A model generated the notes under the pieces. It was not told the DNA's origin. It did not search any database and saw only the letters and a program-made list of their open reading frames with translations. From DATAEK01 sp036258055 (lineage in GTDB: Bacteria > Acidobacteriota > Vicinamibacteria > Vicinamibacterales > 2-12-FULL-66-21): a DNA stretch of 5,043 bases. The DNA is taken from positions 1 to 5,043 of the forward strand of contig DATAEK010000173.1 of assembly GCA_036258055.1 (NCBI GenBank), given 5' to 3'. Position 1 is the stretch's first letter; each line of letters begins with the position of its first letter. This document shows positions 3,700 through 5,043 of the stretch, piece after piece. The position numbers and the translations under genes are program-made.

Positions 3700-5043
3700 A
3701 TGCGTCAGATATTCTCCAGCACGGTAATTGCCCGTCCACGCGTCCTCCGCGCCGTGGTCGTGCTGTTCGCCGCCACCGTCATGGTCGTCCTGGGCACGCT
3801 CCACGCGCAGCAGATGAATCCGTCCTACTTCGCCGAGATGCGATGGCGCTCGATCGGACCGCCGCGCTCCGGCTATGTTTCGGCGCCCGCCGGTGTCCCG
3901 GGCGATCCGACGACCTACTACGCCGGCATGCCCGAAGGCGGTGTGTGGAAGACCACCAACGGCGGCACGACGTGGAGGCCGATCTTCGACGAGGTGCACA
4001 TCGCGTCGGTCGGCGCAGTGGCCGTGGCACCCTCCGATCCGAAGATCGTCTACGTAGGAACGGGGAATCAGACCGGCTGGTCGTTCTCGGTCGGCAAGGG
4101 TGCCTTCAAGTCGACCGATGCCGGCAAAACGTGGACGAGCATCGGGCTCTCCGCCTCTCAGTACATCGGCGGCATCGTCGTCGATCCGCGGAACGCTGAT
4201 GTGGTGCTCGTCGCGGCCATCGGTCCCCGAGGGGCCGGACGTGGCGGAGCCGGGCGCGCGGCGGCACCGAGTCCGGTGACTGCGGCCACAGATATTGCCG
4301 CCGAACGCGGCGTCTACCGCTCGACGGATGGGGGCCGCACGTGGACGCGCGTCCTGCCCACCGACGGATCGTCGGGCGCCTCCGACGTCTACATGGACTA
4401 TCGCGATCCGCAGATTGTCTATGCGTTGCTCGGGGCTGGTGGTTTTCCGGGAGCGCCGCAGCCAGCCGCATCACCGGGGACGGGGGCCTACAAATCCACT
4501 GACGGCGGCGTCACGTGGCGGCCGGTCAGCGGCCGAGGCCTGCCGGACGGTGCACGCATCTCCGCGTTTGCGGTTGCATCTGGCACGCACGGGCGCCGAC
4601 TGTACGCGGTGGCCGGAACAGGCGGACGTGGCGGCGGTGGCGGACGCGGACTCTATCGCTCTGACGATGGTGGCGACTCGTGGACGTTCGGCACGCGCCA
4701 GCTGGCGAGCGCGGGCGGCAAGATGTACGCGGATCCGCAGAACCCTGACGTCGTGTACCTGATGGGCACGGCGATCTACAAATCGACGGACGCCGGACAG
4801 CACGTCGCGGCGTTCTGGGGAGCACCGAGCGGCGCCGACCCACGCTTCCTCTGGATCGATCCCACGAACTCGAAGCGGATGTTCGCGGGGGTCGACCAGG
4901 GTGCGGCCATCTCGGTCGATGGCGGCGAGTCGTGGACGCCGTACTACGGATTGCCGAACGGCCAGTTCTACCGCGTGTCGACCGACTACGATTTCCCGTA
5001 CCACGTCTGCGGCCCGCAGCAGGACTCGGGCACGGCGTGCGTC
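3700..5043 (+). CDS. secreted BNR/Asp-box beta-propeller protein, sortilin/Vps10-like (3' end outside window)
   Basis: The first 448 residues are present and the frame is open to the window edge. Relatives I recall are often about 1,000 residues long, so probably less than half is seen. A signal peptide spans about 1-36 (basic n-region, hydrophobic core VVVLFAATVMVVLG, ending LHAQQ), so the protein is exported. The mature start RWRSIGPPRSGYV is characteristic of the acidobacterial 'sortilin-like, glycosyl hydrolase-annotated' family. Asp-boxes (S-x-D-x-G-x-T-W) occur at 85-92 (TTNGGTTW, Asn for Asp), 138-145, 208-215, 266-273, 321-328 and 405-412. A decayed one at 362-369 (STDAGQHV) lacks the Trp. 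Most are followed by a 'DPxxPxxVYxG' strand. QQDSGT near 441-446 matches a family signature. Gly/Arg-rich loops lie at 174-188 and 307-317. Ligand or substrate is unknown; sialidase-type catalytic residues are not evident, so a binding role is as likely as hydrolysis. Confidence 0.85.
   Translation, partial: MRQIFSSTVIARPRVLRAVVVLFAATVMVVLGTLHAQQMNPSYFAEMRWRSIGPPRSGYVSAPAGVPGDPTTYYAGMPEGGVWKTTNGGTTWRPIFDEVHIASVGAVAVAPSDPKIVYVGTGNQTGWSFSVGKGAFKSTDAGKTWTSIGLSASQYIGGIVVDPRNADVVLVAAIGPRGAGRGGAGRAAAPSPVTAATDIAAERGVYRSTDGGRTWTRVLPTDGSSGASDVYMDYRDPQIVYALLGAGGFPGAPQPAASPGTGAYKSTDGGVTWRPVSGRGLPDGARISAFAVASGTHGRRLYAVAGTGGRGGGGGRGLYRSDDGGDSWTFGTRQLASAGGKMYADPQNPDVVYLMGTAIYKSTDAGQHVAAFWGAPSGADPRFLWIDPTNSKRMFAGVDQGAAISVDGGESWTPYYGLPNGQFYRVSTDYDFPYHVCGPQQDSGTACV
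4237..4634 (+). repeat. two copies of an 11-bp GC-rich repeat coding Gly/Arg loops
   Basis: GGACGTGGCGG occurs at 4237-4247 and again at 4624-4634, each in the same reading frame as GRGG within a glycine-rich surface loop of the propeller protein. Each copy lies shortly before an Asp-box strand (GVYRSTDGG and GLYRSDDGG). It probably reflects low-complexity loop growth rather than a mobile repeat. Confidence 0.5.

Noticed and set aside
4471..5004. A 177-codon open frame on the minus strand under the propeller gene
   Set aside because: It is a shadow of the Asp-box coding frame; the product is Arg-rich and has no recognisable motif.

Overview
The window is high-GC bacterial DNA, roughly two thirds G+C by eye. 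It carries three plus-strand genes and one minus-strand gene. The gene families, namely a DUF3667-type membrane protein, an 'AREYGF.W' N-terminal module protein and a secreted BNR/sortilin-like beta-propeller, are most familiar to me from Acidobacteriota (Vicinamibacteria-like) and similar soil bacteria. That placement is an inference from family resemblance and base composition; no marker gene is present.

Layout. Bases 1-119 are a GC-rich flank, possibly the tail of an upstream gene. At 120-980 (+) lies a zinc-ribbon membrane protein of the DUF3667 type, with an extended -10-like element so close to its ATG that the mRNA may be leaderless. Bases 981-1133 are an intergenic leader whose last part (1080-1131) folds into a long hairpin. 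That hairpin completely buries the Shine-Dalgarno sequence of the next gene. At 1134-3101 (+) lies a 655-residue protein with a duplicated 'LADAQxxxAReyGFexWaqL' module followed by about 16 leucine-rich repeats. At 3144-3599 (-) lies a small probable lipoprotein, convergent with the LRR gene and separated from it by 42 bp containing a 14-bp palindrome. Bases 3600-3699 are a 100-bp divergent control region with a perfect 16-bp palindrome overlapping a candidate -35 element. At 3700-5043 (+, runs off the end) lies the N-terminal 448 residues of a secreted, multi-Asp-box beta-propeller protein of the sortilin/Vps10-like class.

The genes do not look like one operon. The first two plus-strand genes are separated by 153 bp, the third is convergent with the second, and the third and fourth are divergent and share a control region. 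No functional pathway links them on sequence grounds. The lipoprotein and the propeller protein both act outside the cytoplasm and may be co-regulated through the shared palindrome.

The most notable points are the Shine-Dalgarno-sequestering hairpin before the LRR gene, the use of an N-terminal module usually seen before ankyrin repeats in front of an LRR solenoid, an in-frame REP-like element exactly at that domain border, and the lux-box-like palindrome between the divergent genes. I see no mobile element, CRISPR array, tRNA or rRNA.
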